DNA of 64,000 nucleotides from Auricularia sp. M13 (lineage: Eukaryota; Basidiomycota; Agaricomycetes; Auriculariales; Auriculariaceae). Under the pieces are notes generated by a model, which ran no database searches, had not been told where the DNA came from, and saw only the letters and a list, made by a program, of their open reading frames with translations. Positions 46,314-57,665 of this stretch are shown piece after piece. Location of the stretch: NCBI GenBank assembly GCA_037042915.1, contig CM073200.1, forward strand, positions 1,116,001 to 1,180,000, in the 5' to 3' direction. How positions within the stretch are numbered: the first letter of the stretch is position 1; each line of letters opens with the position of its first letter. A program made the translations under genes and the position numbers.

Positions 46314-47480
46314 ATGCAATGCGCTACATTACGCTCGTCCTGCAATCCCTTGAGTGAACACCGACCTCGTGGTGTTCCTCAGTGCGCTGCAAACGCTTTC
46401 CACTCTCTCGCCATCCGCCAACGCATCTGCTTGCACCCACACCCAGGCGTCTGCGCGAAGCCAATACCGCGCAGAGTCTGCTTGTCGGCTCACGAAGTTC
46501 TTCTCTGCGGGAGATGGGGCTTTGCTTACGGTGCGTTGACGCGGCCGAGTTCTCTGCGAGTTGTCAGCGTTTGGTGCGAGCGCGCATCGAACGCTTCGAC
46601 CCCCCGCGGCTCGAGGTCAACTGTGCGCTGAGCGAGTTGGCCGCGTGGGCGGGGCTGATCCTGGTGTACATCGACACGGGGATGTACGAGAGTGCGTTGC
46701 TCATGCTCAACTCGTGCCTGATCTTCACGTATGAGCACGGCCTACATTGCATACCGCCTCCCGAGGAGACGCACCTGCACATCAAGCCGTTCATTTTCGA
46801 AACCAGGATCATCTGGCATGACCACGAGCTCGACCACGACAACAAGCTTAAGGCAGCCAACCGCTTACTCTGCGTGGCACGTTACTCAAAGCGTCGCGCT
46901 GCCGCAAATCGGCTTAGACGAGCTGCTGAAGAGTCGATCTGCCATGTTCGCCATGAAGGCGTGCCTCATGCAGAAGACAACGGCGGAGGTGCGCATATTG
47001 CTCGAGGAGTGCCACCACGACGAGCACGACAATAAGCACGCCGCGAGCGAGAGCGAGCGAGGGGACACACGAGCACGAGCATGCGCACGACGATTCATCG
47101 AGCATCCGCGTCATCCTCAACTGGTGGCACGAACTATCAGCACCAGCTTTCGCGCATGACGCCTGAGGCAGAGACTGCCACGCTCAGCACGAGCAAGCAC
47201 GCGCAAGACGGAATAGCAATGCCAGTAGGACGATCGAAGCCAAAGTCGCCCTCACCGTCAACCTGAACGAGAACGTCGAGAAGACCAGGGCGAGCGACAC
47301 TGCGCGCCATGATAACAACGAGAAGAATAGCGATGCCCGGGCCGATGTTGGACAAGCCTGAATCGCAGCTAGTAGACCCGACGGCGGCCAGGACGCAAAA
47401 TCCAGCGCGGAAGAAAACGAGGCGGGCGAGGGAACTCGCGAGGATGCCGAGGGCTAGGATGGGGAGGGCGAGCTCGGAGG
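46314..47480 (+). other. Broken protein-like frames, unrecognised
   Basis: Protein-like pieces change frame: FLSALQTLSTLSPSANAS (46375), IERFDPPRLEVNCALSELAA (46587) followed by a hydrophobic YIDTGMYESALLMLNSC, then IGLDELLKSRSAMFAMKAC (46908) and HHDEHDNKHAASESERG. This looks like one decayed plus-strand gene with a His/Asp-rich tail, but I do not know the family. A hydrophobic minus frame over 47137-47496 is probably its mirror. Confidence 0.35.
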
Positions 47481-48318
47481 GCCTCTCGTTCAGCACCGAG
47501 CTGTTTCATGAGAGTCCAGGAACCGGTATGTGCAATTTCAGTATTACTTACGACGCGCAGTACTTACGGATTTTGACGATCTTCCGCGCCGAAGTCACGT
47601 ACATGTAGACACAGCGCGTCGCGTACCGCAAGACGGGCAAGGAGTGGAGATCCTGGGCGACCAGGGGTGCGGCTGAACCAACAAGAGGAGGTCACTGAGG
47701 CGGACCAGCGCTGCCTCACTTCAGCTTCAGCTCGCACGCGTGAACACGGCTGCTACTCTAGAGGTCGATCACCAGCAGAATAGAAGTAACGTTGAAACTG
47801 AAGATTACAGAAAGCAAGGAGTCGGTGATGGCCGCGAGCGGCGCTACGTTGGAGGAAGAAAGGCGGCGATTGCCGTCGTACGCGCCGTCTCAGTCTTCCC
47901 AGCGGGATGGGCGTACGGACGAGGCATGCTGCATCATGATGGTGGGAGTAGTATAGGTCAAGGAAAACGTTCTTCCTGTCTACACTCTCACCTCGGATAG
48001 AGATAGCATAACCTCCGATTCAACTCTTCCGTAATATAATTCCTTCGAATGATTATCTTGGAATGTAAAGTCTGCCAAGGAGACATGTAACATATGCACC
48101 CGCTGGGTGGCATTTGGAAGTGCTTAGCGTCTGGCCTCCTGCGAGGTGAACATGAATGAGAATAACACCTAAGGTTCATACGTGAAAGCTACCCGGCCTT
48201 CGCGCAGTACATTGTGCCCAAGGTTATCGCAGTTCTTTTCAGCCGACCGCCACAGTTTGAATAAACGACCATCGATGAGAAGTCACAATTGGTAAGGCAG
48301 CTTGAACAGAATTACGAT
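47481..48318. other. Intergenic, no gene recognised
   Basis: Short frames only, up to the 3' end of the minus-strand gene at 48319. Confidence 0.5.
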
Positions 48319-49684
48319 TTACATATGACGCAGGGAATATGATGAACGATGCAGATAATCCTGCAAGATAACATGAACAGGCCACGTTCCTTCGTAATCC
48401 CTTAGTATCTTATCCTCGTCACACGCCTATCCAAACAGATGATAAATAGAATTGAATCCAACGGCGTTGCACTCACCGCAGTGCAAAGAAGCTGTATATT
48501 CGCCTTGTCCTGCTTGCTGTAACATTGGGAGGTGTCGAGGTAATCACCGGCCAGACGGGCGACCATTTTCTGCGGAAGTCACGTCGCGTGCCATTGACAG
48601 TGGCCTGACGAATGAGAGCGCACCTTCACAACCTTGTAGTGCTCATCATGCCAGCCCAAGGTTTGTTGTAAATTATATCCACCACCATTCGGCCGGGAGT
48701 GGCGACCCCGGGGCCTGGGAATGATGCGGCGCTCGGCGGGAGAAGGGACACGAGACGAGTAAGACGGGGGTAAATGTACGGCCTGCGAGTTTACGTCGAC
48801 ATCCTGAAGATGTCCATCCTGCAAATACTCAATCAGGAGCGTTCAAAGCCGAAACAACCAGCTCACAGACGCTGCGAGCCCCATAGCCTCCGCCGTAGAT
48901 GGCTCGCCGTCGTGCCTGTCGCACAGCGCGTCCAGCTTGACCAGGACCTGGACGTATACGCAGGAGAACATAGGAATCTGCTAAACGCGGATTAAATCAA
49001 GGAATCAGAGGGGAAACCAGACTAACAGTGCTCGTAGATTGTGCAGTGTCCTTTCACGAGCAGTCAGTCGCGATGCACGCGGTCGAAGGCAAAATGGGTA
49101 CTTACGGCATCGCTTGTCAGCTTGAATGGATTGAGGAGCGACGGCGCCGAGACCTTGATTTCGACGATGGCGAAGAGGTTCATCTTGCGACGCCTCATTT
49201 TCTATAAGCGATCAATAAACGCAAACCCGACATGACCATTCACGAACGCTGACGATAAAATTAAGCAGAGCGCGAGGGTCCCAAGCCTTGCCGAGTAGGA
49301 CAGAGCATGGCGTGATGCACTATGAAGGTCTTGTAGCCGCGTGCTTAATAAAATGATGAAAACTCACCTCAACGAGTCGGTTCATTAGCGCGAGCTCTTC
49401 AGCTATGGCGCGCTCGTCGAAAGCAGGAAGCTTCGGAACGTTCGCATCGCCATATTCCTGTACGAACGTGGTTTAGAGAGTGACAGAGATGCACGAGTAG
49501 AAACGTACGGGTACGTCAGGGACACGACGGCGGAGGTTTCCGGGCTGTGCGTGGCTATGAGTAAGGCGAGGAGAAGCAGATCCTGAGGACTTACGTGCAA
49601 GTCATCCTGCAGGTCCTCCGAGACGGTGAACGGCGACGGCGACGATGGATACTGTGCGGTCGGATCGAGTGAGGGAGGGGATTT
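48319..49684 (-). CDS. Uncharacterised spliced protein, family E copy 2 (N-terminus incomplete)
   Basis: Ten exons in phase: 49595-49684, 49509-49544, 49368-49457, 49254-49319, 49106-49201, 49027-49050, 48867-48980, 48624-48818, 48477-48569 and 48319-48426, giving 303 residues. A first exon upstream (near 49690-49970) must supply the start; I could not settle it. Shared blocks with copy 1: AIAEELALMNRLVE, TPCSVLLGKAWDPRALLNFI, an 8-codon exon, VYVQVLVKLDAL, IIPRPRGRHSR, GGGYNLQQTLGW, RLAGDYLDTSQCYSKQ and YEGTWPVHVILQDYL. The exon lengths of 90, 66 and 24 nt match copy 1 exactly. The function is unknown; it looks soluble. Confidence 0.8.
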
Positions 49685-51667
49685 CTGATGCATTTATCAG
49701 GTTTCGATCGGCGCAAAGAGTTGAGACGTACGGGCGAGATAAGAAGAGTAGGAAAAAAGAATCCTCCGGGCGAGACATGGCGATCGGAAGAGAGGAAGCA
49801 TGGAGCGTCAGCAGCACTGGAATGGGCAAGCTGATCCAGACGCGGGGTGAGCCGTTCGTATCGCGCGGTGGTGGTCTCGCGGGAAGACGTCTTGGCAGAT
49901 GCGTACTGTGGCGGGTGTGAGAACGTGCTGACGCGGGGGAAAGGAGAGGAGAGCTGGCCTTTGGCATTGATTACGAGGGCCGGCAGTGAAGACGAACGGA
50001 CGCGGGGGAGATACGAGGTATGCGATCCAAGGACTCAGGCGTCCGGATGTTTATATCGCACGACTGGTGCATTGAGCGATGTCGCGTCCGTGCAGATGCA
50101 TTGGAGGACAATGGATATCGAGGACGTAAAGAGCAGCAGCAAGGTTCTGGCAACGTTGCCCGCGGAATGGGTTTGACGAGCACCGTCCTCATCCCTGGAG
50201 AGCTCGCGTTGTGGAATCGAGCTTGCTTGACGCTCCCAGCGGACGATGTACGCATGGGCCCGGGCAGAAGAGGCGTCGGGGAGTGGGACGGAGCGATGAA
50301 GCGGATGTGGGCGCAGCACTGCGTCGGGACCTGAAGGCGGCATTGTGCTCATGAGGGAGCACACGTGTATGGATAAAGCCAGATCTCGAGTAAATGAGCA
50401 AGAGATTAGAGTGCCGCCGTGAGATCGCCTTGGTAGGAGACGCATGGCACGAGGCCCAGAGCGCCAGTAGGTGGGATCAACAGACACACGTACGTACGGT
50501 CAGGGCAGCGACGACGCGCTCCAACAAAGCCGCAAGAAGCAGGCAGGTCATATCAAGACCAGGGCATGGAACAAAGGCAAGATTATCGGGATAAGAGCAC
50601 GAACCAAGGCGCTCTGACAGACACAGTCGCCAGCGATGCAACAATTTTGCTGGGTTGTCGACAGCCCATGCTACGCAGACGGATGGACCGACGGACCAGC
50701 TGCAATCCATACCAGGATGCCCTGAGTGACCAACGGGTCGACTAAGGGCACGAATGAGCCCGTCTGCAACTCAGAAAACAGATTCGGACTGGGCTGGAAT
50801 CGGAGTCCGAAACAATCTCATAACACGAGATCTGGCAGATGACGTTGAACGCGCGCTACACGTGTGGGTCGAGCGCTTGAGCCTAGTGAAAGCGAACGCC
50901 CGGTATAATCACAATCAGCTGCACACGCGGCAGCTGCGTTCGCAGCTCAGAGTCAGGGGCCAGCAACTGGTGCCTCGCACGGTGGGCGGCGTTTTGCTCG
51001 TGTTTCCTGGTTGTCTGCTCACTGATGAGTTCAGCATTTCCTCAGAGCTCGAGGACAAGTAGCGCCGCCGGAGACTTGTGCTCAAGCGCCAACCGCCTTT
51101 GCCCTGGCAGGCACGCAAACTGCCAACATCAGGTTCGCGGCAGCTAAACGGAAGACGGGACGGATCGGCCGAATCCAGCGGACCCTTGGTAATAGATCGC
51201 TAGATTTGAGATCTGAGCTTTGCTTTCGAGCAAGGTGTGTCTGTACTACTCTGCGTGCGCCTTGCGCAGGAGGAGATTGGCGCATCAGCGCGTTCTAACG
51301 ATGCGCCTAGCCCTAGGCCTGCCCCTGGACGCCCTTTGCAACGGTGGCACAGCATCACCACATCGGCTTCGCCACTCCTGGCGTTACTTGCTGTATGCTC
51401 TGAATGCTGGCCGCGACTTGTGTGCTGAGCAGTAGGTGTGCATGTTCTCTTGCACCCTGCTGGAAGTGCTGACTTTTTCCGCCCAAGGGAAGCCTCACGT
51501 GACCATCCCTGAGCAGCCGAGCGGAACAGGCCGCTCGAGCCGGACGTGCATGTAAGCCTAAGGTTCGCATTGCTTCGCCGTTGCGTACTTCCAGGGTTTG
51601 ACAAGGCTCGTGTCTGTCGGCATTCCCAAAGGTGCAATGCTCGGCCAGCGGCACAGGCAATGTCACG
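49685..51667. other. Upstream region of the minus gene, then no gene recognised
   Basis: The first exon of the gene at 48319-49684 should lie near 49690-49970. The rest, including the plus frame 50754-51062, has no supporting signals. Confidence 0.4.
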
Positions 51668-51675
51668 GGCGACTG

Positions 51676-51814
51676 CCCGGCGACGTCACGAGCAACGGCG
51701 ACGGCCCGGCGACGTCACGAGCAACGGCGACGGCCCGGCGACGTCACGAGCAACGGCGACGGCCCGGCGACGTCACGAGCAACGGCGACGGCCCGGCGAC
51801 GTCACGGGTAACGG
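51676..51814. repeat. 29 bp minisatellite, nearly 5 copies
   Basis: Units starting CCCGGCGACGTCACGAGCAA begin at 51676, 51705, 51734, 51763 and 51792, an exact period of 29. Each holds GACGTCAC, close to a CRE/ATF-type site, about 250-390 bp upstream of the WD40 gene. Confidence 0.95.
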
Positions 51815-51987
51815 CGGCGGCGGAAGCACACGCCGGCGATGCAGTCCTCGCGTATGTAGTCCTGTCCCGAACGGCGGACGAGCGGCAAGGTCTCAAGTGC
51901 TGATCTGGCGGTGCGTTTCTTTTGATTTCGCCCCCCTCTCTCCCTCAGCGCACGATGCGTGGTCACCAAACTCTCTGTCGAAGTAGC

Positions 51988-51995
51988 ATATATAA
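51988..51995 (+). promoter_or_regulatory. TATA box of the WD40 gene
   Basis: ATATATAA lies 70 bp upstream of the ATG at 52065. A 12-codon upstream frame (ATG 52010, TGA 52046-52048) lies between them and could lower translation. Confidence 0.55.
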
Positions 51996-52064
51996 CAGCC
52001 AGTGCTGCAATGAGCCTCGCAACCACCCTTACTATTGATTTCGCGTGAGCGCGATCTTTTGATA

Positions 52065-53642
52065 ATGCCGCTCTACAGCGTTTGGAGGACCTTGAAGGCA
52101 CACACTCATATCGTCAACTTCGTTACGTTTTCAAACACCGGCGAGCTGCTTGCATCTGGAGGTATGTGCTTAGATGATTATTGACTCAACGCGTTCAGTC
52201 CTCACACAGACGATGGCGGAAATGTGATAGTATGGTCTCTTTCGTCTGGAAGGATCTTTCAGGCCCTCCCCCGCAGCTCCTCAGAAGCAGTTTCCTGCTG
52301 CTGGGGCGACGATAAGGAGCTGTTCATCGGGTACGGAGATGGTGAAGTTCACTTTTACGAGCATGGTCGCCTCAATGTGCGTTCATGACCGTGCTAAGTT
52401 CCAGCTGTTGCTTGACATCGCTGCCTCAGAGTCGGTTCGAACGCAATATGCGCGTGCATTCGGGTTCACAGCATGTCTCGAGTCTCGCCATCCATGGAAA
52501 TCGATTGGTTTGTTGCTCTGGCAATTCCATCTACTGTTGGAGGATAGAGGCAACTGGTGAACAAATCGTCAGTTGGTTCGCTCGATACTCGTCGTTGACG
52601 CTCTTCAGCTTTGCGGCCGAGTTTCACATGGACAATGGACGGCGTTCGCGAGATTCGCACGGTCCATTTCGTTGATCGGCATTCACTTATCGCTACGACT
52701 CTCCATGAAGGCAACTGGTGAATGCCGAATGTCATGCTCATAAGGTCGGGTCTGAAACATTGTACTAGCGTTTTGCTGGACGTCCTTGAACCTTCGCGGC
52801 CACTTTGGTGGCGTAGACTGCCGCATCGGATGTAAGTCTCCATATCACTACTGGAGTCACTGGGCACTTACATATAGCTCACGTAGTGGCGAGAGTGCGG
52901 TATCCCCCGACGGCAAATATTTGTCCATCACAAATCTTGCCTTTGCCGTGCAAATCTACGACATAATTCCAACAGGACTCCGTCTGGCTTACGAGTTTCC
53001 GTCGCACGTCAAACCGTCGAATAATTTCCCCATGCAAACGTGTTTTGCAGAGTCACAGACACTTGTGGCAACCGGCAGCGACGATGGACGAGTCCGATGC
53101 TGGGACATTCGAACCGGCAAAAAGTCCCATCTCACACATGAAGGTACGCAAAATCTGGACGTCCATATCTCAGCTGAGATCGTGATTCTGGGACAGCGCA
53201 TGACACTACTATCGGCAAAACTTTGCCTAAAGATCTCAACGACGCTGCCCGTGTCGTGCAGACTGTTGCGGTAAGCAGAACCACGGCTTCGGCACTCGTC
53301 TGAAGCCTCGATAGTCATACTCATCACCGACGCATCACTACATCGCGAGTGCATACGGCGGAGGGTCTAAAACACATACTGTCAGGGTATGGAGGCGCAA
53401 CTATCAGGTACGAATTCGGTCTGGATCGACGGTCGTGAACTAAGCGTCAACAGAATCCGGGGATAAATGCAGCCTCGGTTGCAGGGTTCGTGCTGAAGCT
53501 GATCTTAGTCGTTCTGACGATTGCTGCCATCAGCGCACACCACGGTGTAGGAGTCGAGACCCGAGGTCAGCTTAGTCGTATCTTGCGCAGGCGTTTAGCT
53601 GGCCTGGTGGGCATTTCGGAGCTGGAGGAAGAATCATGGTGA
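52065..53642 (+). CDS. WD40-repeat protein with C-terminal membrane segment (9 exons)
   Basis: Exons: 52065-52161, 52210-52376, 52430-52556, 52609-52717, 52769-52831, 52878-53143, 53197-53270, 53315-53407 and 53454-53642. All eight introns are 44-53 nt, GT-AG and phase-consistent, giving 394 residues. It begins MPLYSVWRTLKAHTHIVNFV. WD40 blades are visible near residues 15-45 (GDDGGNVIVW), 58-83, 95-128 (NSIYCWRIE), 190-215, 240-265 (GSDDGRVRCWD) and 308-330 (HTVRVWRRN). A hydrophobic stretch GFVLKLILVVLTIAAIS (about 342-358) and a charged tail follow, so a propeller tethered to a membrane is likely. It resembles an expanded agaricomycete WD40-plus-tail-anchor family I recall. It appears intact. 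Confidence 0.9.
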
Positions 53643-54462
53643 TTTCGCCCTATCACGGGGCTACATAGTATATGTGCGGACTAGATATTGCGGATATGGA
53701 TTCATAGACATGGCAGTGAGGTTTCACTTGTACTCTCGCGATCTTTCTGAGCATGAGGAGCATGATGAAGCCCGCCAGAAGTACTAGATAATTCCCCGCT
53801 CTGCACGGCGCCGCGCCCGGCCGTGGACGCTCAGGCTGGCACCACCGCCACAGCGGTCGGTTCGCCAGGGCTCGCCGTCTTCGCTATGTTAAATGCAACT
53901 TGTGCGCTCGGCTCAACGTGGCGCTGCATGTGCTCAGGAATATTGTCCATGCCATTCATCTAACTACGCTCTGCGCGTTGGTTAGTCGCGGCCTGAGTCG
54001 AAGCGGGTGGCGCAGCCGGGCAAACATGATGGGCAATAAGTCCGAGGTTATATTAACACGTGAAAATGTAGCTCTATCCTAGGAAGGGGGCTGGACTGTC
54101 CTCAGTAAGTTGATGAGCGGCCGCGGAGGCACGAAGATTAATCAGCAGGCGCTTAACAGATGTTGACAGGTTAAAACAATGGGGGAACCACCAATTCTTT
54201 GATGTAGCTGAAACTTTTGGAGCAATAATGTTGTTAGGGTTGAGGAGAAAGACGTTGGTACGCTCTTGACGGCTGGAACCAAGATGCTTTCGAGATACAA
54301 GGGACGTGAAACCCGTCCCTTGTGCCACGTAAAACGGACGGAATAGGAGAGCTTGTAGCAATGTGATGCGGTTTAGAGTGGCGTCATACGTCAGTGATTA
54401 GACAATGCAGACTTCGTTCCTATTTATACTTGCTATCTCTTGCACGTCCCCATGACAGAGCA
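53643..54462. other. Intergenic
   Basis: No gene is supported between the WD40 and RING genes; both read rightward. Confidence 0.5.
54421..54428 (+). promoter_or_regulatory. TATA-like box of the RING gene
   Basis: TATTTATA lies 35 bp upstream of the chosen ATG. A 4-codon frame (ATG 54452) ends in a TGA that overlaps the start codon by two bases. Confidence 0.4.
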
Positions 54463-55241
54463 ATGACTCACACGGTGCGCTTACCTCTATCCGTGTGTGG
54501 GTATCCATTCATCTTCGATAGACCGAGGGCGACAAGCCCACAACTCGGGATGTCAGCGCGCCCCATGAAGAAAAACCTTCTGACGTCCATTCCCTCTTTG
54601 CCTTCGCGGAGACGGCCAGCAATGTAAGCCCTTATTTACTATTGCCGGCGATGACCATCTAATGGACCTGCGCAGGTGGTAGAGGATCTCGAAGAAAGGC
54701 TTGCTCAACGGGATCTCCAACTGCAAGATGCCGCCGCAGAGAACGCAGAAATCAAGCGTCATTTCGAGATGGTATGTTGCTGCTTAGCCATGCGCCTATT
54801 TCTGTTGATCATTGCAACTAGCTGAAGGGCGTCGTTCAGGGCACGGCTTGCTGCCCTGTGTGCTTCAATCCATTGATTCAACCATGGATGTAAGTCCGCG
54901 CTGCAACCTATAAATTGTTGAATCACCGATTTAACATCCAATAACAGAGTTGTTGAGTGTGGTGCGAAATCTCATTCCTGCATGGCTCTGCGGACTGACA
55001 ACTATGGTGCAATACTGTTCCAGGCTGCGTAATCTGTGAAACGTGCCTGGTAGGCGCATTCCATGCCTGCCTCTTCGAGTGCTGCGTGTGTAAAGCGCCC
55101 GTGTCACTTTCGCCCGTTCCCGCATTTTCCATCAGACGCTTGGTCCTCGGAGTCTTGGCCATGCAGCATCGGGTCCCGGAGCCTTTGCCCGCACTGGACA
55201 CGGGTATCTGGCAGAGGTTGTTCTCTGGATTGTTATTATGA
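54463..55241 (+). CDS. Small RING-type zinc-finger protein (6 exons)
   Basis: Exons 54463-54474, 54522-54623, 54676-54771, 54822-54889, 54948-54961 and 55024-55241 join in phase to 169 residues. The introns are 47-62 nt; one exon is only 14 nt. Residues 1-38 are acidic. Residues 39-70 form a short coiled coil (VEDLEERLAQRDLQLQD). The RING spans about residues 79-115: CCPVC, VVECG then CVICETC, and CCVC, the last two Cys pairs on the final exon. RING proteins are usually E3 ubiquitin ligases. The histidine expected after VECG is a cysteine (ECGCVIC), so it is a variant ring. The tiny first exon is the least certain part. No family member can be named. Confidence 0.75.
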
Positions 55242-55447
55242 CACGGGAATAACTAATAGGATCTCTGCGAGTTTGTTCTGCGATTGTGCTCGTTCCTACC
55301 CTTATCTATCAGCTACTGCGCGCATAGTACAGCCGCGGCCGCGGAGCCTCCTCAGTCAACTTAGGGTTATTCTCAAGTGGCTTCAAGCCTCATCGGGATT
55401 ATTTTATTGAGGGTCAGGCCAGGATATGCATAAGACGAGTATGTATA

Positions 55448-55715
55448 CTGTACGCACACGCTCTATTACCGCGTCACGCGTCACAGAGGTGCCGCGGCCC
55501 GGTAATAATGTCGTTTTTTCACGCGTCACAGGTGAGTCCCGGTAATGGGATGTCAGGCTTTTTGCACCCTCGGGGAGCTCAAATATAGCAAATTTTTCGC
55601 CGCCGCTCCGCGGCGGTGGTAATAAAGCTGTTTTGTCACGGTCACGAAGCCTCTGCGGTAATAGTTCCGCCCTGTCACGGGCCTGCGGAGCCGGTAATAG
55701 AGCATGTGCGTACAG
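55448..55715. mobile_element. Short TA-flanked inverted-repeat element (268 bp)
   Basis: The ends CTGTACGCACACGCTCTATT and the complement of CTGTACGCACATGCTCTATT are inverted, with TA on both sides (55446-55447 and 55716-55717). Inside, GGTAATA and TGTCACG words recur six or more times in both orientations. The size and TA sites suggest a mariner-like miniature element. Confidence 0.78.
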
Positions 55716-55749
55716 TAGAGGCAAGCAGGGATAGTACATCAAGATAAAT

Positions 55750-56020
55750 TAAACCCGGATAAACACGGGAGTGACATGAAGCCAGACGGGGTAAAACAGG
55801 CTATCCCGGGAAACGCACCAAGTCGCGGCGATCGGGATAAATCGGGGTATGTCAAGATAAGATGGATGCAGACTTCCCGATAAAGGCGATCTGCCGATCA
55901 TCCGCACACAGAACGAAGTAAACCCCGATGCCAGCCACCGCGCGACCGTGAAGGTCAGAGTGAATCGAAACCGGGGTAAACTCCGGTGTAGATTCAATTA
56001 TAGATCAGGGTAAATTCCAG
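55750..56020. repeat. Cluster of CCGGGGTAAA-like words
   Basis: At least seven degenerate copies of a word close to CCGGGATAAA occur on both strands (for example at 55753, 55832, 55971 and 56008). It resembles the subterminal part of a transposon, but I found no clear ends or target duplication. Confidence 0.5.
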
Positions 56021-57349
56021 GTTTGTAAGGCGATGGACGAGAAAATGGAACAGAAAGAATGGAGATACCATCAGTACAAAGCAAAGTGCGCGAGTGTATT
56101 GTCTATGCATGCTGTCATTGCACGCATTGCACACCATCACCTGCGGTACGCGCGATGTTGTCGGAGCGCATGGCATGAGCGCATGACATTAGCGCCGGTG
56201 CCCGCCCGTCCCGCCACAGCCCACATCACATCCGCAAGCCTGCATCACCACGTCCCAGCCGTCCTCGTCAAGTTCTGTCCCACAATGCGGCGGTGCCTGC
56301 CTCGGATGACACGATAGCAACGGAGAGCGGTGGCCGCCACCGCGAATGCAGCGACGACGAGGGCGTTGGTCACCGCTGCGAATGCAGCGATGACGACGAA
56401 GGCTGAATGTTGCGGCGAGCACGTTGCCCAGGCCATGAACAACAAGGCGACGACGAGCGGCCGCTGCCTTCGAATGAAGACCGTGGGTGGGGAAAGGGGA
56501 AGAGAGACAGGAGCAGAGATTCAGTATTGATGCGTGAAATACAAACGTGCGTCTCACCAGGACATAGTATCGGCCGACATTGGCAAAGCCGCTCTTGTCC
56601 TGGGGCCTCCATTGGAACTTGACGACTCAGGCGACTCGCTTGTTATCGCTCTGAGTGCAGTCCCAGTCGTTGATGACGGGCTCGACACCTGCCAGTCCGT
56701 GGGCGTAACCGCGCGTCAAGGGGACCCAGCCGGCAAAATCCGGAGCATCAGGTTAGGATGGATGGGTCGGCCGACCTTCCGCTACAGAGGTTCGGGACCC
56801 CGGCCAATTTGGCTCCGGAGAGTGCCAAATGAACCCATTTCAACTTGAGATTGACTGAGAAAATTCCCATTTCTTCCAAGTTCCTCAAAGAACTTCGGCC
56901 AGACTTGCAATTCTTGTGCAGTGAATCAGATTATATATAAATCTCCGGTCTAGAGAGGATTTGATGAGTATTCATGGTCCAAGAGTCTACATTTTCGAGG
57001 ACATTGGGAGAATGTAAATTACTTTGTAGCATCCACAGGAAATAGGAATCCATGTAGAAGAAGTTGTGTCCCATTGCCCTCAACGGCCGTCGGTCGCGCT
57101 TTTCCGCGGGGTTTGAACCCTTCGGAAAGGGCCGAGCTTTGGAAAATCGGGCCAAAGAACGCTCTGACCCTCGACAATGACATTTATTGAGCACTTTTTG
57201 TCGATGCCACGTCAAAGAGAAAGACATTCTGAGCAAAAGGATATCAAAATTTCGGAAAATTGTCAAAAAAGTTCATTGAGCTCGTTGGCGCCGGCGCCGG
57301 CAACGGCGATGGGCACGAGCCAACCCGTATCTGTCCCCGGGTTGGCCTC
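56021..57349. other. Intergenic with a dispersed repeat
   Basis: It contains the second copy of the dispersed repeat (56717-56860) and an imperfect duplicate GCGAATGCAGCGA (56341 and 56378). No gene is supported. Confidence 0.5.
56717..56860 (+). repeat. Dispersed repeat, copy 2
   Basis: This is closely similar to 27132-27273 over about 140 bp. Its right limit is near GATTGACTGAG in both copies. Confidence 0.8.
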
Positions 57350-57665
57350 TGAGAAAGGTCACGAATGCGACTGATGGAGCACGTGCAGCGCGGAATACTC
57401 AGTCGCAGTGGGCAAAAGACAGATGCGAACTGTATATACCTGATGGAGCGCGTGCAGCGCGGAATACTAGATACAATGAGCATATGAAAAGGAAAAGGGA
57501 AAGGAAAACTCGAGTCTCACCTCAGTCGCAGTGGGCAAAAGACAGATGCGAACTGAGGTGAGGTACAGGCTGTGCGGGGGCATATGTAGTCTGAGAGCGG
57601 ACAATAGAAAAGAGAGATGAGACTGAGAGTGGCACGAAGTGCCACTCGATGGTCAAGTTGTGACA
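57350..57665 (-). repeat. 3' LTR of the copia element
   Basis: A 316 bp direct repeat of 62313-62628, with 3 differences. The gag-pol frame runs 13 bases into it. Confidence 0.95.

Noticed and set aside
47137-47496. A hydrophobic minus-strand frame that could be a membrane protein
   Set aside because: The plus strand gives a better Asp/Asn/Glu-rich frame; hydrophobicity is the expected mirror of acidic codons.
57283-57300. GGCGCCGGCGCC palindrome
   Set aside because: Short and low in complexity, unlike the 52 bp palindrome at 19439; no context suggests a function.
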